Below are positions 46,043-54,631 of a stretch of 64,000 nucleotides of DNA, piece after piece. A program made the position numbers and the translations under genes. The stretch lies in the NCBI RefSeq assembly GCF_051201015.1, contig NZ_JBPEHI010000017.1, one strand, 5' to 3'. Under the pieces are notes generated by a model, which saw nothing but the letters and a program-made list of their open reading frames with translations, did not search any database and was not told the DNA's origin. The number at the start of each line of letters is the position of its first letter. Within the stretch, counting starts at the first letter, position 1. Source of the stretch: Petrimonas sulfuriphila (lineage in GTDB: Bacteria > Bacteroidota > Bacteroidia > Bacteroidales > Dysgonomonadaceae).

Positions 46043-46072
46043 AATAGCTAAGCTTGAGTTTGAATTGAAGAG

Positions 46073-46080
46073 CAAAAATA
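46073..46080 (-). promoter_or_regulatory. -7 box TATTTTTG, cysS
   Basis: Exact TAnnTTTG on the minus strand, about 30 bases upstream of the chosen cysS start; it decides against the longer reading. Confidence 0.45.
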
Positions 46081-46208
46081 CAAATTTATCCATTAACTGA
46101 AGAAGATATCAAACAAAAGATAAAAAAGTAGTATTAACACTTAAAAGGTTTACATTTTTTTATTATTTTCGCCGTTTCTTTTCAATAATCTTTAAATTTT
46201 AATTATTT

Positions 46209-46910
46209 ATGTTGCGAAAATTATTTCTGTTTACCTTATCATTGGTGGCATTTGCCTCGCTGAACGCGCAAAACCTACAATTGCACTTCGACCCGCGCCA
46301 TGCATTTTATGGTGATGATGTGGCAGCCAAAAACTACCTTACTGCGACTTTCGAAATGTTTAAACCCGATGCCTGGGGTTCAACATTCATGTTCGTAGAT
46401 TTCGATTTTAATGGCGACAAACGAAACATAGGATTGGTCTATGCCGAAATTGCCCGGGCATTCAAAATCAAGGATTTCGCATTAATGCCACATTTGGAAT
46501 ACAACGGCGGTTTAGGGACCGGTTTTTCAATTCCCAGCTCTTACCTTGCCGGTGCTCAGTATCCGTTTAAGCTCGGCAATTTCTTCATGGGAACGTACCT
46601 TGCCTATAAGCTGAACGCCTTCACCGAGTTAAGCCACGACGTACAGTGGACATTGACCTGGAACTCGGCATTTCCAAACAGCAAAGTATCGCTGGCCGGT
46701 TTTCTGGATCTGTGGACTGAAAACAAAAATCGGGCTACCGGAGAAGGCGGCAAGAAATTGATTCTTTTAAGCGAGCCTCAGGTATGGTATAACTTCACAC
46801 CGAATTTTGCTATCGGTAGCGAAATAGAGTTGAGTTATAATTTTGTTAACGCTTTTGCCGAAAGCAAATTCTACGCTGTTCCTACCCTGGCAACCAAATG
46901 GAACTTCTAA
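46209..46910 (+). CDS. DUF5020 outer-membrane protein (Tsx-like)
   Basis: A 233-residue exported protein with a signal peptide (1-20, ending LNA) and alternating strands ending in aromatic Phe, as in a 10-12-strand beta-barrel. HFDPRHAFYGDD and TFMFVDFDFNGDKRNIGLVYAEI match DUF5020, which is related to nucleoside-specific Tsx channels. The next gene, 82 bases on, is a purine permease. Together they look like an outer- plus inner-membrane uptake route for nucleobases or nucleosides. Confidence 0.85.
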   Translation: MLRKLFLFTLSLVAFASLNAQNLQLHFDPRHAFYGDDVAAKNYLTATFEMFKPDAWGSTFMFVDFDFNGDKRNIGLVYAEIARAFKIKDFALMPHLEYNGGLGTGFSIPSSYLAGAQYPFKLGNFFMGTYLAYKLNAFTELSHDVQWTLTWNSAFPNSKVSLAGFLDLWTENKNRATGEGGKKLILLSEPQVWYNFTPNFAIGSEIELSYNFVNAFAESKFYAVPTLATKWNF

Positions 46911-46992
46911 TCGCTTCGCCTATGTAATTGCCTAAAGGCGAATATCATTTCGTCCTGGCTGTGAATATCAACTGAATTACAAACGAACAATC

Positions 46993-48309
46993 ATGATAGA
47001 AAAACTATTCAAACTTAAAGAAAACAACACCAACATCCGCACAGAGATCTTGGCCGGTATCATCACCTTTTTGACCATGTCCTATATTTTGGCTGTGAAC
47101 CCTCAAATATTGGGTGAGACAGGTATGGATAAAGGAGCGCTATTCACGACGACTGCCGTTGCGGCTATTGCCGGAACCATTTTTATGGCACTCATTGCCA
47201 ATGTACCTATAGCCCAGGCACCTGGAATGGGGTTGAACAACTTTTTTGCTTTCAGCGTAGTTATCGCGATGGGACACTCCTGGCAATTTGCTTTGACAGG
47301 CGTTTTACTTTCGGGTTTCTGTTTCATGCTGCTGACCATTTTCAATATTCGAAAAATTATTGTAGACAATATTCCGGTGGCGCTAAAAAATGCGATTCCT
47401 ATTGGTATTGGATTGTTTATCACGTTGATAGGACTGAAAAGTGCGGGGATTGTAACCCCAAACCAGTTTACGCTCGTTCAACTCGGGAACATGGCAGATC
47501 CCAATGTTTGGATTGCAGTACTCGGATTGGTGGTTATTGCAGTGCTTTTGGTTAAAAAAGTACACGGTGCGATCCTGATCGGAATTATTATTTCCACCAT
47601 ATTTGCCGGATTTTTGGGAATGATCCAGTTACCTCAAGGCAGCTGGATTACACTTCCGCCCAGCATAGAGCCTATCTTTTTTAAATTCGAATGGAGCAGT
47701 ATCTTAACTTTCGACATGCTGATCGTTGTGTTTACTTTCCTGATGGTCAACATCTTTGACGCTATGGGCACATTGATTGGTGTCATCTCAAAAATCGGAA
47801 AATCGGAAAAAGACGGTAGTTTCCCTCAATTACAGAAAGCATTGTTTGCCGACGCATTGGGAACATTCGTAGGAGCTGTCTTGGGCACAAGTCCGAATAC
47901 CTCATACGTGGAAAGTGCTTCGGGGGTCGCAGCCGGTGGAAGGACAGGACTTACCAGTGTGAGCACTACACTAATGTTTGTACTGGCTCTTTTCTTTGCC
48001 CCGATATTCTTAATGGTGCCAGCTGCAGCAACGGCTCCGGCACTGATCATTATTGGGCTATTTATGATGAGTTCGGTTGCTGATATCGACTTCAACGAAA
48101 TAAGCGAAGGACTTCCGGCATTCGTCACCATCATATTTATGCCGTTCACATACAGCATTGCCAACGGAATTATTTTCGGAATGTTGAGCTTCACCCTTGT
48201 TAAACTCTTATCGGGAAAAGTAAAAGACGTAAGCATTACCATGTATGTACTGACGCTTTTTTTCCTGATTAAAATTATTCTTGACGCGTCAAATGCATTT
48301 GTTCACTAA
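46993..48309 (+). CDS. NCS2-family purine permease (AzgA/adenine-guanine-hypoxanthine type)
   Basis: A 438-residue inner-membrane permease with about 14 helices. AzgA-type features: NIRTEILAGIITFLTMSYILAVNP at the start, QAPGMGLNNFFAFSVV, and FDAMGTLIGV with ALGTFVGAVLGTSPNTSYVESASGVAAGGRTGLTSV, the substrate and signature region. It imports purine bases with protons. It pairs with the DUF5020 barrel gene upstream. Confidence 0.93.
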   Translation: MIEKLFKLKENNTNIRTEILAGIITFLTMSYILAVNPQILGETGMDKGALFTTTAVAAIAGTIFMALIANVPIAQAPGMGLNNFFAFSVVIAMGHSWQFALTGVLLSGFCFMLLTIFNIRKIIVDNIPVALKNAIPIGIGLFITLIGLKSAGIVTPNQFTLVQLGNMADPNVWIAVLGLVVIAVLLVKKVHGAILIGIIISTIFAGFLGMIQLPQGSWITLPPSIEPIFFKFEWSSILTFDMLIVVFTFLMVNIFDAMGTLIGVISKIGKSEKDGSFPQLQKALFADALGTFVGAVLGTSPNTSYVESASGVAAGGRTGLTSVSTTLMFVLALFFAPIFLMVPAAATAPALIIIGLFMMSSVADIDFNEISEGLPAFVTIIFMPFTYSIANGIIFGMLSFTLVKLLSGKVKDVSITMYVLTLFFLIKIILDASNAFVH

Positions 48310-48342
48310 TGGCTCAAAAAACGCACTCAACCCGTTAATTTA

Positions 48343-48375
48343 TTTGCTGTTCTGGAATAAAACCATTACTTTTGC
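48343..48375 (+). promoter_or_regulatory. promoter of efp (-33 TTTG, -7 TACTTTTG)
   Basis: The most complete Bacteroidota promoter in the window: TTTG at 48343-48346, a 21-base spacer, and TACTTTTG at 48368-48375, about 37 bases before the efp ATG. Confidence 0.6.
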
Positions 48376-48411
48376 GGCCTAATCCAAATATAACTCAGAC
48401 AAATACAATTT

Positions 48412-48978
48412 ATGGCAACAACAGCTGATTTCAGAAACGGAATGTGCATCGATTTGGAAGGACAATATTATTTCATCGTAGAATTTCTTCACGTGAAACC
48501 CGGAAAAGGTGCAGCTTTCGTACGTACAAAACTTAAAAACGTAACAACGGGACGTGTTCTCGAAAAGACTTTCAACTCGGGTGTCAGGGTGGATGAGGTT
48601 CGCATAGAACGCCGTCCGTTCCAATACCTTTATCAGGACGATATGGGATATAACTTCATGAACACCGAAACTTTCGAACAGATACCTATCCCTGCCGAAC
48701 AGATTGAGGGAGTGCAGTTCCTGAAAGAAGGCGACCTGGTGGAAGTTCAAATCCATTCCGAAAGCGGTACCATCTTAACAGCAGAAATGCCTACACACGT
48801 AGTACTGCAGGTTACGTATACCGAACCCGGTATCAAGGGCGATACGGCTACTAACACATTGAAGCCGGCCACCGTTGAAACCGGAGCGGAAGTCCGAGTT
48901 CCCCTGTTCATCAACGAAGGTGAAAAAATTAAGGTAGATACACGCACGGGAACATATGTTGAACGTGTGAAGGAATAA
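48412..48978 (+). CDS. efp: translation elongation factor P
   Basis: A 188-residue, three-domain EF-P that helps ribosomes through polyproline stretches. Domain I contains the tip loop VKPGKGAAFVRTKLKN, with the lysine that is modified in some bacteria; no modification genes are in the window. Domains II (QEGDLVEVQIH-like segment) and III (GDTATNTLKPATVETGAEVRVPLFI) are complete. Confidence 0.97.
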   Translation: MATTADFRNGMCIDLEGQYYFIVEFLHVKPGKGAAFVRTKLKNVTTGRVLEKTFNSGVRVDEVRIERRPFQYLYQDDMGYNFMNTETFEQIPIPAEQIEGVQFLKEGDLVEVQIHSESGTILTAEMPTHVVLQVTYTEPGIKGDTATNTLKPATVETGAEVRVPLFINEGEKIKVDTRTGTYVERVKE

Positions 48979-49046
48979 CACCTGCTATTGGAGAAATTTA
49001 CCAGCAAGAAGAAAGGCATCGTATTTTACGGTGTCTTTTTTTGTGT

Positions 49047-49054
49047 TATCTTTG
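49047..49054 (+). promoter_or_regulatory. -7 box TATCTTTG, radC
   Basis: Exact TAnnTTTG, 24 bases before the ATG at 49078. It lies inside the longer open frame from 48988 and supports the shorter start. Confidence 0.5.
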
Positions 49055-49077
49055 TGATTGACCGAGAATTGAAAGGA

Positions 49078-49767
49078 ATGAAAAAAATCAGCATAAAAGA
49101 GTGGGCCGAAGAGGATCGTCCGCGTGAAAAAATGATGCTGAAGGGTGTTTCGGCACTGTCGGATTCCGAGTTACTAGCTATTCTTATCGGTTCAGGCAAC
49201 GACAAGGAGAGCGCAGTGGAACTATGCAAAAGAATTCTGCAGAAAGCCGGTAATAACCTCAACAAATTAGGCCGTTTCAGCGTTAACGATCTGGTGACTA
49301 ATTTCCGTGGTATCGGACCGGCAAAAGCAATTACTATAATTGCTGCTCTGGAGCTGGGCAGAAGAAGGAAATCGGAAGGAGCGGTTAACAGAAAAAAAAT
49401 CACCTCTTCCGATGATGCTTATGCCGTTTTCTATCCTGTGCTGGTAGATTTAAATCACGAAGAGACGTGGGCATTGCTTCTCGACCGATCCAATAAAGTG
49501 GTTGCCACTTTGCAGGTCAGCCGTGGTGGTATATCGGGAACAGTAGTTGACATACGGTTAATCCTCCGCGAAGCAATCAGTCATTATGCAAGCAGTATCG
49601 TGTTGGGGCATAACCACCCGTCGGGGAACTGTACGCCTAGCGCACAGGATACCGCAATCTCAAAAAAACTGAAGGAGGCAGCCCGATGGATGGATATTTC
49701 TTTACTTGATCATATAATCGTATGTGGTGAAACGTATTACAGTTTTGCCGATAATGGCATGATATAA
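49078..49767 (+). CDS. radC: RadC family JAB-domain protein
   Basis: A 229-residue protein with an N-terminal helix-hairpin-helix part (LVTNFRGIGPAKAITIIAALELGRR) and a C-terminal JAB/JAMM metalloprotease-like domain with LGHNHPSGNCTPSAQD (two His and Asp zinc ligands) plus an upstream Glu in HEETWALLLDR. Despite the name, a DNA-repair role is doubtful; the biochemical function is unknown. The frame is open from a TTG at 48988, but the -7 box and the family length support the ATG at 49078. Confidence 0.93.
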   Translation: MKKISIKEWAEEDRPREKMMLKGVSALSDSELLAILIGSGNDKESAVELCKRILQKAGNNLNKLGRFSVNDLVTNFRGIGPAKAITIIAALELGRRRKSEGAVNRKKITSSDDAYAVFYPVLVDLNHEETWALLLDRSNKVVATLQVSRGGISGTVVDIRLILREAISHYASSIVLGHNHPSGNCTPSAQDTAISKKLKEAARWMDISLLDHIIVCGETYYSFADNGMI

Positions 49768-49769
49768 GA

Positions 49770-49836
49770 AGATTGAATAAGATAGATAACAGATTGAAAA
49801 AGATAGATAACAGATTGAAAAAGATTGAATAAGATA
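49770..49836 (+). repeat. short A-rich tandem repeat
   Basis: Two 21-base units (AGATTGAATAAGATAGATAAC at 49770-49790 less one base change at 49791-49811) and a partial, diverged third unit to about 49836. It lies between radC and the DUF59 gene; no function can be assigned. Confidence 0.75.
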
Positions 49837-49917
49837 AACCCGCTTCTCAATCTCTTTCAAGCTAAATCAATCTACAATTTTAATAAACAGTTCAACGCAC
49901 TTGAAAAAATAAAAAAA

Positions 49918-50235
49918 ATGAACGACGAATTACAAAAACTTCAAGATAAAATAGTGGTTTTGCTCCGCACGGTGTACGACCCCGAAATTCCGGTAAATAT
50001 CTACGACCTGGGATTAATATATGACGTGGACATTGACGATACCAACAACGTAACCATTGAAATGACCTTTACTTCTCCCAGTTGTCCCGCTGCCGACTTC
50101 ATCCTGATGGATGTGCAGATGAAAATAGAGTCCATACCGGAAGTGAACAGCGTAGACCTTAACCTTACGTTTGATCCACCATGGGATAAATCGATGATGA
50201 GCGAAGAAGCTTTGCTGGAACTTGGGTTTATGTAA
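49918..50235 (+). CDS. MIP18/DUF59-family iron-sulfur assembly protein (SufT/PaaD-like)
   Basis: A 105-residue protein of the DUF59 family. Features: TVYDPEIPVNIYDLGLIYDVDI, MTFTSPSCPAADF with the conserved Cys, and LTFDPPWDKSMMSEEALLELG at the end. SufT-type members help mature [4Fe-4S] proteins. The frame extends 31 codons upstream through the tandem repeat with a TTG start; that part looks non-coding, so the ATG at 49918 is used. It ends three bases before lpxH. Confidence 0.9.
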   Translation: MNDELQKLQDKIVVLLRTVYDPEIPVNIYDLGLIYDVDIDDTNNVTIEMTFTSPSCPAADFILMDVQMKIESIPEVNSVDLNLTFDPPWDKSMMSEEALLELGFM

Positions 50236-50238
50236 AAA

Positions 50239-50976
50239 ATGAACAAAAAAGTATATTTCGTTTCCGACGCTCATTTGGGTTCAAAAATGCACGCCGATTC
50301 CGTTGAAACGGAGCGGAAATTGTGCCGTTGGCTCGATTTTGTAAAGGAAGATGCGCAAGCCATTTACCTGCTGGGCGATATCTTCGATTATTGGTTCGAA
50401 TATAAAACCGTTGTACCCAGAGGATTTACGCGTCTGCTGGGTAAACTGTCGGAAATTACCGACTCAGGGGTGGTTGTGTATTTTTTCATTGGCAATCACG
50501 ACATCTGGCTCACCGATTATCTCCAGAACGAATGCGGGTTAATTGTCCACCGCAAACCGTTTGTCACGGAACTTTCCGGCAAGAAATTTTTTATCGCTCA
50601 CGGCGACGGATTGGCCGATAAATCGGCTTCGTTCAGGATACTTCGTAGAATTTTTCACAGTACGTTCTTGCGACGCTGTTTTGCGGCTATCCATCCTCGA
50701 TGGACCGTGGGCCTGGCACACGCATGGTCGAATAAAAGCCGGGAATCAGGCGGTGTACAGGATTTTTTAGGTGAGGACAACGAATACCTTATCCAGTTTG
50801 CAAAGCAGGAAATTATCCGAACTCCGGATATTGACTATTTTGTTTTCGGACACAGGCACCTCTTATTGGATTTACCGCTGAACGAAACGTCGCGCGTTAT
50901 CAATATCGGCGACTGGATACAGCATTTCTCGTACGGTGTCTTTGACGGAAAGGAAATGGAACTGAAAAAGTTTTAA
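50239..50976 (+). CDS. lpxH: UDP-2,3-diacylglucosamine diphosphatase
   Basis: A 245-residue metallophosphoesterase of lipid A synthesis that releases lipid X and UMP. Metal motifs in order: DAH (Asp10, His12 in YFVSDAHLGSK), GDIFDYW, GNHD in FFIGNHDIWL, IAHGDGLADK and FGHRH. Length fits the Bacteroidota LpxH branch. Its TAA abuts the stop of the convergent rhamnosidase gene with no base between. Confidence 0.9.
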   Translation: MNKKVYFVSDAHLGSKMHADSVETERKLCRWLDFVKEDAQAIYLLGDIFDYWFEYKTVVPRGFTRLLGKLSEITDSGVVVYFFIGNHDIWLTDYLQNECGLIVHRKPFVTELSGKKFFIAHGDGLADKSASFRILRRIFHSTFLRRCFAAIHPRWTVGLAHAWSNKSRESGGVQDFLGEDNEYLIQFAKQEIIRTPDIDYFVFGHRHLLLDLPLNETSRVINIGDWIQHFSYGVFDGKEMELKKF

Positions 50977-53232
50977 TTACCTGTTGCTCAACATTACCCG
51001 ATACACCTGTTTTCCCGAAGTTATTCTTCCAACATACAGGTGTTCCGGCTCCTTTTTCCCTTTAGCAAAAGTAATTTTTTTACCGTCGAGAAAAACCTCT
51101 CTGACCCGTTTACCGGATTTAATCGGTAGATAGAGTTCTGCTTGGGTATTTGGCGGAATCTCTACCGACAACTCATATTCATCATTATTGATCGTCTTGT
51201 AAGTAAATAAAATGTTTCCTCTAATGGTGGGAACAGCAGATTCAACCGAAGTAAGGCTATAAACATGCGGTTTAATTTCAATGCTCTCGAACCCTGGAGC
51301 AGATGGTTTAATACCAACCACGTATCGGGCAATCGTGTTTGCAGGAACCGCTCCCCAAGCATGATTCCAGTCCAGGTTAGGTTTATATTTAATGTCCCAG
51401 GCTTCCAGCGCTACTGTTGAGCCTGATCGTATCATGTTGTACCAGCTCCTCTCACCGGTCGATGCCAGCAATTCCTCCGCGTACGCCCCATTACCACCGT
51501 TATACAAAGCATCCATCAGGAACTGAGCCCCGTAAACGCTGCACGCCATTCCTCTGGACTTGATAAAATCCTGCACTCCCTGAGAATGTTGTTGAGGAAC
51601 TAACCCAAAAACAAAGGCAAACATATTGGCATGCAATGATGTATGGCTGGTGGTATCGCCATCTGTATACAGTTTCCGTTTAGGATCAAAAAAAGTGTCG
51701 TTAAATAGTTTATAAACCTCTTGATGTGCTTTGGCATAAAACAACCTGTCCTCCTGTTTATTCAATACTCGGGCAATCTGCTCCATTATTTTCAGGGCTT
51801 CGTAATAAAATGCATTTACCACCGCGTTATGGTCACAGAAAACAAACCCGTCTCTTTCTTCCCCGGGCCAATCCACAATATCCTGTATGGGTTTATTGAA
51901 ATTTATAGATTGAAGAAAAGCAGATGTTTGCAGGCCTGTAGTAGTGGAAATCAACCCCTTACTGGTTTTAAGTTGCATCAACGATCTGTTTTTCAGCAAC
52001 GGATAATTCTTTTCCAGGGATCGAGCATCACCCGTATACATATAGTCATACCAGGCGATAAGTATAGCCTGCAAAATCCATTCGGTAGGCCAGGTGGGTT
52101 TTTTCAAGATATACTCCAGGGATTTACGTGCAATGGAATATTCCCTATCCACACTGTAATGACTTAGCTGATTGATAAGTATGTCTGCTTCATACGGGAT
52201 ACGTTCTCTGTCTCCATCAACGTAAACTCCTGTGAATGAAGTTGCCTTCATCGTATACTTACTCATCTCCCAGATTTGATTCAGGGTATCATTATCGCAG
52301 CGGAAGAAGGAGGTTGAATCATCGAATGGATAATGAACAGATTCCCTTATGACATCCTCTTTATCCAACTTATTGCCGTAATGCAGCACTTCCGCATAAC
52401 GGAAAGGAACTACCTCGCCTATGTAAGCAGGCATTTTTACGGCAACTTCCAATGTGTTTCGTTTATCTTTATGCACTTTTATACGGTACAGGTGAGTACC
52501 TTTCAATAACGCCAAAGAGTAGGATTGATAACGAATGGTTCCTCCTGGCCGGGAGTCCACACGCCCATCCCGGACTTTCTCTCCCAGGTTTACGATAACC
52601 GTATCATTCCCGGTTTCAGACGTCAGTCTGACAAGCAATTGCCCGAAGGATGCCTTACCAAAGTCAAAAAACCAATTGTCATCGCGGGTCGAACACAGAA
52701 CCGGATGTTCGACAGACTTAACAAGAACCTCACTCGAAGATTGGTATGGCTTTAACTCATCTCCTGTTCTAAAAGATTTGATATCTGACCAATCGCTTTC
52801 TTCGCTATTGCCGGTTATCGCCTTGACTCTCCAGTAGTACACTTTTCGTGGCTGCAACGACCTGCCCCGGTACGCAACGGAGACAGACCTGCCGGAGTTT
52901 ACCGTCCCGCTGTCCCACACATTCCCTTCTCCTTTTTGAATAAGGTTCAAAGAGTCCGACAGAATAATCCTGTAACCGGATTGTAGCGTGTTCTTCCCTT
53001 TGTTGGGAACAATCCAACTGAACGATGGGTACTCCGAGAGGATTTTGGCTGTCTGAACGGGTTCAATAGCTGAATCGATCTCTTCATGATCCAGGGTAGA
53101 AGGATAACCGTTGATAAAAACCTCCCCTGTTTTTTTCAACAAATCCGTCATCAAACCCGTGGGTTTGTTTTGCGCATATGTGCAGAAAACCACCAGCGCA
53201 AAATACACCAGCAAGCATCCTTGTCTTCTCAT
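50977..53232 (-). CDS. GH78-family alpha-L-rhamnosidase
   Basis: A 751-residue exported enzyme with a signal peptide (1-20, ending TYAQ). N-terminal beta-sandwich domains (PSFSWIVPNKGKN, VYYWRVKAITGNSEESDW) precede an (alpha/alpha)6 barrel with DGDRERIPYEADILINQLSH, where the GH78 catalytic acids lie. WILQAILIAWYDYMYTGD and DWNHAWGAVPANTIARYV follow, then a C-terminal beta-domain. The subgroup is the Bacteroidota GH78-like type with DGDRER rather than the classic motif. It would release L-rhamnose from plant glycosides. Last gene of the operon with the 3-keto-type enzymes. Confidence 0.85.
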   Translation of the reverse strand: MRRQGCLLVYFALVVFCTYAQNKPTGLMTDLLKKTGEVFINGYPSTLDHEEIDSAIEPVQTAKILSEYPSFSWIVPNKGKNTLQSGYRIILSDSLNLIQKGEGNVWDSGTVNSGRSVSVAYRGRSLQPRKVYYWRVKAITGNSEESDWSDIKSFRTGDELKPYQSSSEVLVKSVEHPVLCSTRDDNWFFDFGKASFGQLLVRLTSETGNDTVIVNLGEKVRDGRVDSRPGGTIRYQSYSLALLKGTHLYRIKVHKDKRNTLEVAVKMPAYIGEVVPFRYAEVLHYGNKLDKEDVIRESVHYPFDDSTSFFRCDNDTLNQIWEMSKYTMKATSFTGVYVDGDRERIPYEADILINQLSHYSVDREYSIARKSLEYILKKPTWPTEWILQAILIAWYDYMYTGDARSLEKNYPLLKNRSLMQLKTSKGLISTTTGLQTSAFLQSINFNKPIQDIVDWPGEERDGFVFCDHNAVVNAFYYEALKIMEQIARVLNKQEDRLFYAKAHQEVYKLFNDTFFDPKRKLYTDGDTTSHTSLHANMFAFVFGLVPQQHSQGVQDFIKSRGMACSVYGAQFLMDALYNGGNGAYAEELLASTGERSWYNMIRSGSTVALEAWDIKYKPNLDWNHAWGAVPANTIARYVVGIKPSAPGFESIEIKPHVYSLTSVESAVPTIRGNILFTYKTINNDEYELSVEIPPNTQAELYLPIKSGKRVREVFLDGKKITFAKGKKEPEHLYVGRITSGKQVYRVMLSNR

Positions 53233-53253
53233 TTTAAATCCTGTTCTTTCTTC

Positions 53254-54624
53254 TTAGAGTTTGGGTAACTTCCAGGGTTCCCTATAATGGGCTTTAGCCA
53301 GCCGGTTCGCTTCCGGGTTATCAAAAGTGCCAGTTTCGTTATCCCAGTTCAGCGCTGATCCAACTCTACAAGAAATATTGGCCATATGGCTCAGCTTGGC
53401 TACTTCTGCCCCTATCGCAATATCGGCATTGGGCAACTGGCGTGAACGCATGCATTCCAGCATGTTTCCTGCATGCAGGTACAATCCTTTCCCTCCACCC
53501 GTTTTTTTCTCTACCGCCTCCATTCTCGGGGTGTTGGGTTTTCGCTCGTTGTCGCAAGGATAACAATAAGGAAAATTGCGGCTGTTAACCCCCTGTTCGG
53601 GCATCACCTCCCATCCTTGCCGGGTTAGGACAAGCGTACCGTTCTCTCCGAAGAAGGCGACCCCTTCGCGAAGCCCGAACAATCCATTACCAATGCCGCA
53701 GGCATGATCCCAGATAATGTTGAAATCAGGGTATTTATAGGTCGCCATAAGTGTATCGGGCGTCTCCATAGCATCATCGGGATAACCGAATTTCCCTCCG
53801 GCACCGTATACATACGATGGCAATCCGACATTCATTCCCTTCATGGCATAGTCCAGCAAATGTACTCCCCAATCAGCCATCAATCCGCCGGCGTAATCCC
53901 AGAAAAAGCGAAAATTATAGTGGAACCGGTTCTGATTATACGTTCGCTTCGGTGCAGGACCCAGCCACATGTCGTAGTCTACTCCGGCGGGAGGTGCCGA
54001 ATCAGGCACCACCGGCAACGTCCATTTGCTGGTTTGGTACGCCCAAACCTTAACGGTTCTCACTCGTCCCAGCTTCCCGCTCTGCACATAGGCAGCCGCC
54101 TCATCCCAGTGGGGATCGCTCCGCTGCCATTGTCCCACCTGTACAATCCGGTTATATTTCCGGGTAGCACGCACCATCAGGTCACACTCCTCCATGGTAT
54201 TGGCAAGCGGCTTTTCCACGTATACGTCTTTTCCGGTTTCGCAGGCGGCCACCAACTGAAGACAGTGCCAGTGATCCGGCGTACCGATAATCACCATGTC
54301 TATATCTTTGTTGTCAATCACCCGGCGCCAATCCTTAACCAGTTGAGGTGGTTTTTTTCCGGTTATTTTTTCCACGTCGGCAGCTCGTTGATAGAGCCAC
54401 TGATCGTCTACGTCACACAAGGAGATGCATTCGGTCCCGGGGTAGTCAAGGAAAGTTTTCAAGTTGGCCCACCCCTGGTTACGGCAGCCAATGAGTCCGA
54501 TTTTGATTTTATTCCCGGGCGCCGATTGTCCGAAAACGGATGAGTAGGATTTCCCCATTAATGGAGTCAGGCTTAGGCCAGTAGCCGTAACGGCTGATCT
54601 CTTGAGAAAATTTCTTCGATCCAT
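53254..54624 (-). CDS. exported Gfo/Idh/MocA-family oxidoreductase
   Basis: A 456-residue Rossmann-fold dehydrogenase with a Tat-type signal (RRNFLKRSAVTATGLSLTPL), so it is probably exported with cofactor bound. Cofactor segment KIGLIGCRNQGWANL; TPDHWHCLQLV; the conserved lysine in VEKPLANTMEE; C-terminal FFWDYAGGLMADWGVHLLDYAM. Family context: such proteins oxidise glycosides at C3. The ATG at 54624 places RR at residues 3-4 and leaves 7 bases after the DUF1080 stop. Confidence 0.87.
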   Translation of the reverse strand: MDRRNFLKRSAVTATGLSLTPLMGKSYSSVFGQSAPGNKIKIGLIGCRNQGWANLKTFLDYPGTECISLCDVDDQWLYQRAADVEKITGKKPPQLVKDWRRVIDNKDIDMVIIGTPDHWHCLQLVAACETGKDVYVEKPLANTMEECDLMVRATRKYNRIVQVGQWQRSDPHWDEAAAYVQSGKLGRVRTVKVWAYQTSKWTLPVVPDSAPPAGVDYDMWLGPAPKRTYNQNRFHYNFRFFWDYAGGLMADWGVHLLDYAMKGMNVGLPSYVYGAGGKFGYPDDAMETPDTLMATYKYPDFNIIWDHACGIGNGLFGLREGVAFFGENGTLVLTRQGWEVMPEQGVNSRNFPYCYPCDNERKPNTPRMEAVEKKTGGGKGLYLHAGNMLECMRSRQLPNADIAIGAEVAKLSHMANISCRVGSALNWDNETGTFDNPEANRLAKAHYREPWKLPKL

Positions 54625-54631
54625 GATATTG

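Noticed and set aside
48988..49077. N-terminal extension of RadC with a membrane-like segment
   Set aside because: It would need a TTG start and contains a perfect -7 box, so it is promoter DNA.
49770..49836. CRISPR-like repeat array
   Set aside because: Units are contiguous with no spacers, only about three copies, A-rich, and no cas genes are near.
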